5,804 nt of DNA. It comes from Burkholderiales bacterium (GTDB lineage: Bacteria > Pseudomonadota > Gammaproteobacteria > Burkholderiales > Burkholderiaceae_C). The notes under the pieces were generated by a model. It had not been told where the DNA came from and ran no database searches. It worked only from the letters and a program-made list of their open reading frames with translations. Positions 1 to 5,804 of this stretch are shown one piece after another (position 1 is the first letter of the stretch; each line of letters starts with the position of its first letter). The stretch covers positions 1 through 5,804 of the forward strand of contig JANXMO010000063.1 of assembly GCA_025354615.1 (NCBI GenBank), read 5' to 3'. Position numbers and translations under genes: made by a program.

Positions 1-1059
1 CAGCAGGCCGGCTTGCTGCCGAACCCTGTGCTTGCCATAGAGCAAGAAGACACCCGGCCCGAGGCCCGCTCAACCACGGTGCTGCTCAACCAGACCATCG
101 AGCTGACGGACAAGCGCGCGGCTCGGCTTGACCTGGCGCAGCGCGATCGCGATCTGGCCGCCGCCGAGCTGGCCACGCGCCAGGCAGAGGTTCGTGCCTC
201 GACGATGGAGGCCTTCTTCGCGGTGTTGATCGCCCAGGAAAGATTCAAGGTCGCCGAGGCGTTGGCACTCGTCGCGACCAGCGGCACCGAGGCCGTGTCG
301 CGCCGCGTCACCGCAGGCAAGTTGTCGCCGACCGAGGAGACGCAAGCCAAGATGGCTGAGGCCATGGCCCGCATCGGGCTGGGGCGTGCACGTTGGGAGC
401 AGGTGACTGCGTTGCGAACGCTGGCCGCGCTTGTCGGCATGCCGGAAGGCAGCATCAACCAAGTCGATGGAGACGCCAGCGCGATGCCAGCCATGGCGAC
501 GGATGCCGAAGGGGCGGAGCAGCGACTGCAGCGGTCACCGGCTTTGCGACGTGCGCGGCTGGAGGTGCAGCGCGCCGAGGCTGTCTACCAGCTAGAACGA
601 GCCCGTTCGACGCCGGACTTGACCGTTGGGGTGGGTGCCAAGCGCATCCAGGAACAAGGTCGTACCGCGCCGATGTTCAGCCTCTCCGTTCCGCTGCCGG
701 TCTTCGACCGCAACCAGGGTTCCCAACTCGAAACCCTGCGCCGCCGCGATGCAGCCCAAGCCCAGGCTGAAGCCGACGAAATGCGGCTGCGGGCCGAGCT
801 GTTGCAGAGCATCGACCAGCTGCAAGCCCGCCGCGAGGAAGTGGAGCTGCTGCGCCGGGATGTTGTGCCCGGTGCCGAAACCGTGTACCAAGCTGCGCGA
901 CGGGGCTTCGAGCTGGGCAAATTCGGCTTTTTCGTCGTGCTGGATGCCCAGCGGACGCTGCTGCAAGCCCGTGATCAATATTTCACCGCGCTGGCTACGA
1001 CTCTTCGCCTGGCCGCCGACATCGAACGCCGTCTCGGCGCGCCGACTGACCGCCTCTGA
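1..1059 (+). CDS. czcC: CzcC-type outer-membrane factor of a heavy-metal RND efflux system (5' truncated by window edge)
   Basis: This is the outer-membrane channel subunit (TolC/OEP family) of a CzcCBA cation exporter, forming the trimeric exit duct for metal ions. The frame is open from base 1 and gives 352 residues up to TGA at 1057-1059. CzcC proteins are usually a little over 400 residues, so the signal peptide and first tens of residues lie upstream. Visible in order are a first beta-strand pair (residues 5-33, starting AGLLPNP, a typical post-signal motif of this family), a long helical region rich in Ala, Glu and Arg (about 35-145), a second beta pair around 205-235 ending in SVPLPVFDRNQG, and a second helical repeat (about 240-345) containing FELGKFGFFVVLDAQRTLL. 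This duplicated helix/strand plan is the OEP signature. Its position immediately before czcB and czcA supports a metal substrate. An in-frame TTG at 13 is not a believable start, because homologous sequence continues upstream of it. Family assignment is firm; the exact metal range is inferred. Confidence 0.93.
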   Translation, partial: QQAGLLPNPVLAIEQEDTRPEARSTTVLLNQTIELTDKRAARLDLAQRDRDLAAAELATRQAEVRASTMEAFFAVLIAQERFKVAEALALVATSGTEAVSRRVTAGKLSPTEETQAKMAEAMARIGLGRARWEQVTALRTLAALVGMPEGSINQVDGDASAMPAMATDAEGAEQRLQRSPALRRARLEVQRAEAVYQLERARSTPDLTVGVGAKRIQEQGRTAPMFSLSVPLPVFDRNQGSQLETLRRRDAAQAQAEADEMRLRAELLQSIDQLQARREEVELLRRDVVPGAETVYQAARRGFELGKFGFFVVLDAQRTLLQARDQYFTALATTLRLAADIERRLGAPTDRL

Positions 1060-1084
1060 GCGGTTTGCTGAATTCCTCCACATC
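1060..1084 (+). promoter_or_regulatory. czcC-czcB junction without a recognisable Shine-Dalgarno
   Basis: The 25 nt between the czcC stop and the czcB ATG contain no AGGAGG-like purine stretch. The bases just before the start read TTCCTCCACATC, which resembles the 16S anti-SD rather than its complement. The nearest purine-rich piece, GAGCGG around 1058-1063, is too far from the ATG for normal spacing. CzcB is therefore probably translated by coupling to czcC or by leaderless-like, unstructured initiation. This is inference from the sequence alone. Confidence 0.4.
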
Positions 1085-2368
1085 ATGAGCATCAAACCAA
1101 ACCTGATTGAACGCCTACATGACCGCGTGGGCAAAAAGCAGTTGATCGCCATTGCCGTTGTCCTGTTGATGGGCGGGATCAGCGCCTTCGCCGTCGTGAA
1201 GATGGGTTCCAAAACGAGCAGCAAGGGCCAGCATGGCCACGACGAGGCCGCAACCCACGCCACGCCGACTTTCAAGCCCGCTACCGAAACCACGGGGCAC
1301 GAGCGCCAGGAAGGCGGAGACCCAACTCAATTGGAAGGCGTCATCCAGATGTCGGTTGCCTCTGTGAAAGCCGCCGGCATCACCGTCGAGCCGGCCCGCG
1401 CAGCGGCGCTCCGCGTGATGCTGCAACTTTCCGGCGAGATCAAGTTCAACGAGGACCGCACCGCGCATGTCGTGCCGCGCGTCACCGGCGTTGTCGAAGC
1501 CGTGCCGGCATCATTGGGTCAACAGGTTTACAAAGGCCAGGTGCTGGCCGTCCTGAGCAGCCCGTCGATCTCGCAGCAGCGAGCCGATTTGCAGCTCGCG
1601 CAGCAGCGCCTGGTGTTGGCCCAGACGACTTACGAGCGCGAGAAGCAGCTCTGGCAAGAGCGCATTTCGCCGCAGCAAGACGTGCAACAGGCCGAACAGG
1701 CGCTGCGCGAGGCGGAGATCAGTGTCAACAACGGGCGACAAAAGCTGCTGGCGATTGGTGCCAGCGCCGAAGCCACTGCGCTGAACCGCTTCGAGCTGCG
1801 CGCGCCCTTCGACGGTGTCATCGTGGAAAAGCACATGGCCCTGGGCGAGCAGGTCAGGGACGACACCAACGTCTTCACGATTTCCGACCTCCGCAGCGTC
1901 TGGGCGCAAATCAGCGTGCCAGCGCGCGAGATGGCACAGGTCCGCATCGGCCAGATGGCCACCGTCCGCTCAACCGCCTTCGAACAGTCGGCCCGAGGGA
2001 CAGTCGCCTTTGTCGGCCCTTTGATCGGGGCGCAGACCCGCAGCGCCGACGCTCGCATCACGCTGAACAATCCAAACGCTGCCTGGCGACCTGGACTTTT
2101 CGTCGACGTCGAGCTCGCGTCCGTCGACGCCCTGGCCGAGGCTGCCGTGACGGTCGGCGCAGATGCCGTGCAGACCATGGGCAACAAGACCGTCGTCTTC
2201 ACCCCCGTTGACGGTGGGTTCCTACCGCAGCCGGTGAAGGTCGGCCGCAGTGATGGCCAGCGTACGGAAATCGTGTCCGGACTCAAGGCGGGCACGCTTT
2301 ACGCCGCCACCGGCAGCTTCGTGCTGAAGTCGGAGGCCGGCAAGGCCTCTGCCAGCCACGGGCACTGA
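1085..2368 (+). CDS. czcB: CzcB-type periplasmic adaptor (membrane fusion protein) of heavy-metal RND efflux
   Basis: This is the periplasmic adaptor that joins the CzcA pump to the CzcC channel. It has 427 residues. The open frame extends far upstream inside czcC, but the start at 1085 (MSIKPNLIER) is chosen because it lies just after the czcC stop and directly precedes a membrane anchor (about residues 19-38, QLIAIAVVLLMGGISAFAVV). A hydrophilic linker follows with H50, H52 and H58 in HGHDEAATH, and the protein ends in SHGH (H425, H427); both are possible metal-binding patches. Next come the first half of the lipoyl/barrel-sandwich domain (about 127-160, VTGVVEAVPASLGQQV), a Gln/Glu-rich alpha-hairpin (about 160-236), the second lipoyl half (LRAPFDGVIVEK at 238), a beta-barrel (about 262-335) and a membrane-proximal domain to the C-terminus. 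This is the standard MFP order. The N-terminal His region is shorter than in some CzcB proteins, which run to about 500 residues. It lies 14 nt upstream of czcA, in the same transcription unit. Confidence 0.93.
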   Translation: MSIKPNLIERLHDRVGKKQLIAIAVVLLMGGISAFAVVKMGSKTSSKGQHGHDEAATHATPTFKPATETTGHERQEGGDPTQLEGVIQMSVASVKAAGITVEPARAAALRVMLQLSGEIKFNEDRTAHVVPRVTGVVEAVPASLGQQVYKGQVLAVLSSPSISQQRADLQLAQQRLVLAQTTYEREKQLWQERISPQQDVQQAEQALREAEISVNNGRQKLLAIGASAEATALNRFELRAPFDGVIVEKHMALGEQVRDDTNVFTISDLRSVWAQISVPAREMAQVRIGQMATVRSTAFEQSARGTVAFVGPLIGAQTRSADARITLNNPNAAWRPGLFVDVELASVDALAEAAVTVGADAVQTMGNKTVVFTPVDGGFLPQPVKVGRSDGQRTEIVSGLKAGTLYAATGSFVLKSEAGKASASHGH

Positions 2369-2371
2369 GCA

Positions 2372-2375
2372 CAGG
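2372..2375 (+). promoter_or_regulatory. Weak ribosome binding site of czcA
   Basis: The purines of CAGG sit 7 nt before the ATG at 2383, a suitable spacing but only a partial match to AGGAGG. With only 14 nt between the czcB stop and this start, reinitiation by ribosomes finishing czcB would suffice. The start is confirmed by the typical CzcA N-terminus MFERIIRFAI. Confidence 0.35.
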
Positions 2376-2382
2376 CGCTGAC

Positions 2383-5300
2383 ATGTTCGAACGCATCATC
2401 CGCTTCGCAATCAATCACCGGTGGCTGGTCCTCATGGCTGTCTTCGGCATGGCGGCGCTCGGTGTCTTCAGCTATGAAAAGCTGCCCATCGACGCCGTGC
2501 CCGACATCACCAATGTGCAGGTTCAAATCAACACCGGCGCGCTGGGCTACTCGCCGTTGGAGACCGAGCAGCGCGTGACCTATCCCATCGAGACGGTCAT
2601 GGCCGGGCTGCCGGGGCTGCAGCAGACGCGGTCCCTGTCGCGCTACGGGCTGTCGCAGGTCACCGTCGTCTTCAAGGACGGTACCGACATCTACTTCGCC
2701 CGCCAGCTGGTCAATGAACGCATCCAGGTGGCCCGCGACCAGCTGCCCTCAGGCGTGACGCCCAACATCGGGCCCCTCTCGACCGGACTGGGCGAAATCT
2801 TTCTCTGGACCGTCGAGACTGAACTGAACGCGCGCAAGCCCAACGGCGAGGCCTACTCGCCGACCGACTTGCGAGAAATTCAGGACTGGGTCATCAAGCC
2901 GCAGTTGCGCCAGGTCACCGGTGTCACCGAGATCAACTCCATCGGCGGCTACACCAAGGAGTACCACGTCGCCCCGAACCCAAGCCGGCTGTCATCCTAT
3001 GGACTGACCTTGGCCGACGTGGTCAACGCGTTGGAGCGCAACAACGCGAATGTTGGTGCCGGCTACATTGAACGAAGCGGCGAGCAGTACCTGATTCGCG
3101 CTCCCGGGCAGGTTCGCTCCCTGCAGGACATCGGCAACACCGTGCTGCGCAACGAGGGCGGTGTGCCGGTTCGCATCAAAGACGTGGCCAGCGTGGCGAT
3201 CGGCCGCGAGTTGCGCACCGGTGCGGCCACCGACAACGGCCGCGAGGTCGTGCTGGGCACGGTGTTCATGCTGACGGGCGAGAACAGCCGCAGCGTCGCC
3301 CAGGCGGTGTCCAGGAAGATGGAAGAAATCAACCGCAACCTTCCGGAGGGCATCCATGCGGTAACGGTCTATGACCGCACCAGGCTTGTCGACAAGGCCA
3401 TCGGAACGGTCAAGAAAAACCTGCTCGAAGGTGCGGTGCTGGTCATCGCCGTCTTGTTCCTGTTCCTTGGCAACATCCGCGCGGCATTGCTGACCGCCCT
3501 GGTAATCCCCCTGGCCATGCTCTTTACATTCACCGGCATGGTGCAGCAGAAGGTCAGCGCCAACCTGATGAGCCTCGGCGCGCTGGACTTCGGAATCCTC
3601 GTCGATGGCGCCGTGGTCATCGTTGAAAACTGCGTGCGCCGGCTGGCACATGCACAGGCCCATAAAGGGCAGGCACTGAGCCGGGCCGAGCGCTTCCAGG
3701 AGGTCTTTCTCGCTTCGCAGGAGGCGCGCCGGCCCCTGCTGTTCGGCCAGCTCATCATCCTGATCGTCTACCTGCCCATCTTTGCGCTGGCGGGCGTCGA
3801 GGCGAAAATGTTTCACCCAATGGCGTTCACGGTCGTCATCGCGCTCATCGGCGCAATGGTCTTGTCAATCACGTTCGTGCCGGCGGCCGTTGCGCTCTTC
3901 ATTGGCGAAAAGGTCGACGAGAAGGAAAACCGCCTGATGGGTTGGGCCCGTCGCGTCTACGAGCCGATGCTCAACCGCGTGATGGCGGCCAAGCCGCTGG
4001 TGCTGACTTTTGCTGCGGTGATGGTGCTGCTGTCGGCGTTGCTGGCGACGCGCATGGGCAGCGAGTTCGTGCCCAGCCTAGACGAGGGCGACTTCGCCAT
4101 CCAGGCGCTTCGCATCCCCGGCACCAGCCTGTCGCAGTCGGTGGCGATGCAGCAGCAATTGGAAACGACGCTCAAGGCCAAATTTCCGGAGATCGAGCGG
4201 GCCTTCGCCCGCACCGGCACCGCCGAGATTGCCTCCGACCCCATGCCGCCCAACATCTCGGATGGCTATGTGATGCTCAAGCCCATTGGCGAATGGCCCA
4301 GGCCCCGCAGGAACCGCGACGAACTGCTGGCTGCGGTGAGACAAGAGGTGGCCAAGCTGCCCGGGCAAAACTACGAGTTCTCGCAGCCGATCCAGCTTCG
4401 CTTCAACGAGCTGATTTCGGGCGTGCGTTCGGACATTGCAGTCAAGGTCTTCGGCGACGACATGGAGGTGCTGAACGGCTCCGCCGAGCGTGTCGCGGCC
4501 GTGCTCAAAGGCATCGACGGCGCCTCGGAAGTGAATATCGAGCAGACCACCGGCCTGCCCGTGCTGAGCGTGCAGGTCGACCGCGAAAAAACCGCACGCT
4601 ACGGCTTGAACACCCAGGACGTGCAGGACGTGCTGGCCACCGCCATCGGCGGCCGGAAGGCCGGCACGATGTTTGAGGGCGACCGCCGGTTCGACATCCT
4701 CGTGCGCATCCCCGAAGAGCTGCGCTCAAACCTCGACGCCATCAAGCGTCTGCCCGTGCCACTGCCGGTGGGCCCGGACGGCGTCCGGCGCTTCCTTCCG
4801 CTCAGCGAGGTGGCGGATTTGTCCGTGGCGCCCGGGCCCAACCAGGTAAGCCGGGAAAACGGCAAGCGTCGCATCGTCGTCAGCGCCAATGTGCGTGGTC
4901 GCGACATCGGCTCCTTCGTATCCGAGGCGGAACAGACGATTCAACAGCAGGTCAAGCTACCGACGGGCTATTGGATGGCCTGGGGCGGTCAGTTCGAGAA
5001 CCTGCAGTCGGCCACCCAGCGGCTGAAGATCGTCGTGCCGGTGGCACTGTTGCTGGTCTTCACACTGCTGTTTGTGATGTTCGGCAACTTCAAGGACGGT
5101 CTGCTGGTATTCACCGGCATCCCGTTCGCGTTGACCGGCGGCATTGCTGCCCTGTGGCTGCGGGATATTCCGTTGTCGATCTCCGCAGCAGTGGGTTTTA
5201 TTGCCTTGTCGGGCGTTGCGGTGCTCAACGGCCTGGTCATGATTGCCTTCATTCGTGGCCTGCGGGAGGCGGGCCAGCCGTTAGACGCAGCGATCCACGA

Positions 5301-5568
5301 AGGCGCATTGACGCGGTTGCGGCCGGTACTGATAACGGCGTTGGTGGCATCGCTGGGCTTCGTGCCGATGGCGCTCGCTACCGGCACGGGCGCGGAGCTG
5401 CAACGACCGCTCGCAACAGTGGTCATCGGCGGCATCCTGTCATCGACGGTACTCACGCTGCTGGTGCTGCCGGTGCTTTACCGACTGGCGCATCGCCGCG
5501 ATGAGGACGGGAACGGAAACGAAAACGACGTCAATGCTCCGACGCCACTGGACGGTCGGACGTTGTGA
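2383..5568 (+). CDS. czcA: CzcA-type heavy-metal RND efflux pump (inner membrane proton/cation antiporter)
   Basis: This is the inner-membrane pump of the HME-RND family, using proton influx to export divalent metal ions, expected to be Zn, Co and/or Cd. It has 1061 residues, the family's normal length. TM1 is at about 14-31. A large periplasmic loop follows to about 340, including NNANVGAGYIERSGEQYLIR. TM2-TM6 lie in about 346-507, TM7 at about 536-558, a second periplasmic loop runs to about 878, and TM8-TM12 fill about 881-1035. TM4 carries DFGILVDGAVVIVEN, giving D402, D408 and E415, the residues known in Cupriavidus metallidurans CzcA as the proton/cation relay. At positions that I align from memory with the CusA copper-binding methionines, this protein has Q574, I625 and E676, arguing against Cu(I)/Ag(I). 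The second loop has the conserved EFVPSLDEGD (about 562-571). The C-terminal tail is short and cytoplasmic, with a low-complexity DGNGNEND piece. It is intact, without frameshift, and the last gene of the operon. The exact metal preference cannot be read from sequence. Confidence 0.96.
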   Translation: MFERIIRFAINHRWLVLMAVFGMAALGVFSYEKLPIDAVPDITNVQVQINTGALGYSPLETEQRVTYPIETVMAGLPGLQQTRSLSRYGLSQVTVVFKDGTDIYFARQLVNERIQVARDQLPSGVTPNIGPLSTGLGEIFLWTVETELNARKPNGEAYSPTDLREIQDWVIKPQLRQVTGVTEINSIGGYTKEYHVAPNPSRLSSYGLTLADVVNALERNNANVGAGYIERSGEQYLIRAPGQVRSLQDIGNTVLRNEGGVPVRIKDVASVAIGRELRTGAATDNGREVVLGTVFMLTGENSRSVAQAVSRKMEEINRNLPEGIHAVTVYDRTRLVDKAIGTVKKNLLEGAVLVIAVLFLFLGNIRAALLTALVIPLAMLFTFTGMVQQKVSANLMSLGALDFGILVDGAVVIVENCVRRLAHAQAHKGQALSRAERFQEVFLASQEARRPLLFGQLIILIVYLPIFALAGVEAKMFHPMAFTVVIALIGAMVLSITFVPAAVALFIGEKVDEKENRLMGWARRVYEPMLNRVMAAKPLVLTFAAVMVLLSALLATRMGSEFVPSLDEGDFAIQALRIPGTSLSQSVAMQQQLETTLKAKFPEIERAFARTGTAEIASDPMPPNISDGYVMLKPIGEWPRPRRNRDELLAAVRQEVAKLPGQNYEFSQPIQLRFNELISGVRSDIAVKVFGDDMEVLNGSAERVAAVLKGIDGASEVNIEQTTGLPVLSVQVDREKTARYGLNTQDVQDVLATAIGGRKAGTMFEGDRRFDILVRIPEELRSNLDAIKRLPVPLPVGPDGVRRFLPLSEVADLSVAPGPNQVSRENGKRRIVVSANVRGRDIGSFVSEAEQTIQQQVKLPTGYWMAWGGQFENLQSATQRLKIVVPVALLLVFTLLFVMFGNFKDGLLVFTGIPFALTGGIAALWLRDIPLSISAAVGFIALSGVAVLNGLVMIAFIRGLREAGQPLDAAIHEGALTRLRPVLITALVASLGFVPMALATGTGAELQRPLATVVIGGILSSTVLTLLVLPVLYRLAHRRDEDGNGNENDVNAPTPLDGRTL
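5538..5560. repeat. Short inverted repeat near the end of czcA
   Basis: TCCGAC (5538-5543) is mirrored by GTCGGA (5555-5560) around an 11-nt loop, within the last codons of czcA. A 6-bp stem in GC-rich coding sequence can occur by chance. It is listed because a second hairpin-forming repeat follows within 10 nt, and the two could act together on the mRNA 3' end. No T-run follows. Confidence 0.25.
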
Positions 5569-5581
5569 GCACGACGTGCTC
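5567..5581. repeat. Perfect 15-nt palindromic repeat overlapping the czcA stop codon
   Basis: GAGCACG and CGTGCTC are perfect inverted copies around a single central A; the first two bases belong to the czcA TGA. As RNA it could form a 6-bp stem (GAGCAC/GTGCTC) with a GAC loop. No uridine tract follows (the next bases are CATATAC), so it is not a classical intrinsic terminator. It could be a weak or Rho-assisted 3' end, an mRNA-stabilising hairpin, or a dyad protein-binding site. The symmetry is directly seen; the role is unknown. Confidence 0.45.
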
Positions 5582-5720
5582 CATATACGCACTTCCACCC
5601 CGGTCCTGCTGTTCTATGGCTCGTTGCGCGAGCGCTCATACCGCAAGCTGCTGACGCTCGAAGCCGCGCAACTGTTGTTTCTGATGGGCGGTGAGGTTTG
5701 CGTATCCAATCCCGCAACCC

Positions 5721-5767
5721 CTGCCACTGCCACTGCCACTGCCACTGCCACTGCCACTGCCACTGCC
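5721..5767 (+). repeat. Hexanucleotide tandem repeat (CTGCCA), 7 full copies plus 5 nt
   Basis: Seven perfect CTGCCA units (5721-5762) are followed by CTGCC (5763-5767) before the sequence changes to TGATGC. The unit is two codons long, so copy-number slippage changes length but not frame. In the current frame of the arsH-like gene it encodes Ala-Thr repeats; one base over, it encodes Leu-Pro repeats; on the other strand it encodes Gln-Trp repeats. Its perfection indicates recent expansion by replication slippage, apparently seeded by the natural LPLPD codons of arsH. Confidence 0.95.
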
Positions 5768-5770
5768 TGA

Positions 5771-5804
5771 TGCATTCAAACGCCACAGCATTCGGTGAGC
5801 AATT
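5771..5804. other. Unassigned 3' edge sequence after the repeat array
   Basis: The last 34 nt do not continue ArsH in any frame that I can recognise. The frame that would restore the Leu-Pro reading gives DAFKRHSIR and then a stop at 5796-5798. GCATTC occurs twice (5772-5777 and 5788-5793). It could be a rearrangement junction or the edge of another element, but too little is visible to say. Confidence 0.3.

Larger units (their letters stand above)
5534..5770 (+). pseudogene. Probable arsH remnant (NADPH-dependent FMN reductase family), truncated and frameshifted
   Basis: From an ATG at 5534, which overlaps the czcA end in another frame, 78 residues are read to TGA at 5768-5770. Residues about 20-60 resemble the N-terminal part of ArsH: STPVLLFYGSLRERSYRK, then LLTLEAAQLLFLMGGEV and a VSNP turn. 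The GSLRERS motif is the phosphate-binding loop of FMN in ArsH, an oxidoreductase of over 200 residues linked to organoarsenical resistance. ArsH proteins continue with an LPLPD-like motif. Here the frame reads Pro-Ala-Thr-Ala-Thr repeats because a CTGCCA array is read one base out of phase. Removing one C from the CCCC run at 5718-5721 would give Leu-Pro repeats ending in LPD at 5771, but that frame stops at 5796. More than two thirds of ArsH is missing. The true start is uncertain: no good RBS is seen, and the 5' end may also be lost. A functional short protein is unlikely. The family call rests on motif recall. Confidence 0.6.

Noticed and set aside
626..1084. Upstream extension of the czcB frame beginning inside czcC
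   Set aside because: The frame is open by chance in GC-rich DNA. The translation upstream of 1085 is Cys/Arg/Pro-rich, shows no adaptor features, and would overlap czcC by over 400 nt.
2992..3816. Long open frame on the minus strand inside czcA (274 codons)
   Set aside because: It is antisense to conserved czcA codons, has His/Gln/Asp-rich shadow composition, no recognisable domain and no RBS.
3942..4676. Open frame of 244 codons on the plus strand inside czcA
   Set aside because: It is a frame-shifted shadow of czcA, Arg/Ala/Gly-rich, with no domain.
5507..5530. GGAACG/GAAACG/AAAACG series in the czcA tail as a tandem repeat
   Set aside because: Three imperfect units encoding a low-complexity hydrophilic tail; too degenerate to call a repeat.
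5525..5577. Direct repeat ACGACGT at 5525-5531 and 5571-5577 as a possible target-site duplication
   Set aside because: Only 7 nt long, the 39 nt between contain czcA codons and no element. Chance is the simplest explanation.
5721..5767. CRISPR array or iteron-type origin
   Set aside because: The units are 6 nt with no spacers, inside a coding remnant. This is a microsatellite.
5478..5786. Minus-strand open frame with a Gln-Trp repeat
   Set aside because: The repeat is only the reverse reading of the CTGCCA array. The rest is antisense to czcA and the arsH remnant, with no family resemblance.

Overview
The window is a heavy-metal resistance locus from a GC-rich Gram-negative bacterium. The full tripartite RND efflux architecture and the protein style point to Proteobacteria, most likely a betaproteobacterium of the Burkholderiales or a Pseudomonas-like host. 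The taxon is inferred from composition and family resemblance only. All genes read on the + strand.

Layout: 1-1059 is the 3' part of czcC, an outer-membrane factor whose start lies upstream of the window. 1085-2368 is czcB, the periplasmic adaptor, complete. 2383-5568 is czcA, the inner-membrane RND pump, complete at 1061 residues. The junctions are short (25 and 14 nt), so the three genes form one czcCBA transcription unit. The promoter and any metal-responsive regulator (CzcR/CzcS type or other) are outside the window. CzcA, a proton-driven trimer, would take metal ions from the periplasm or cytoplasm. CzcB would couple it to the CzcC trimer, giving a channel to the outside. CzcA has the acidic D402/D408/E415 triad of the divalent-cation (Zn/Co/Cd) branch. 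By an alignment from memory, it lacks the methionines of copper/silver CusA.

The last 236 nt (5569-5804) are different. A short inverted repeat overlaps the czcA stop codon. It is followed by what looks like the 5' part of an arsH-type flavoprotein gene, including a GSLRERS flavin-binding motif. The resemblance ends at a hexanucleotide array (CTGCCA, 7 full copies plus 5 nt) lying exactly where ArsH proteins have an LPLPD motif. The frame there appears shifted by one nucleotide in a run of four Cs. Even the restored frame stops at 5796, so this looks like a broken arsH remnant. The operon itself is a well-known system. The damaged arsH with its repeat expansion is the most unusual part of the window.
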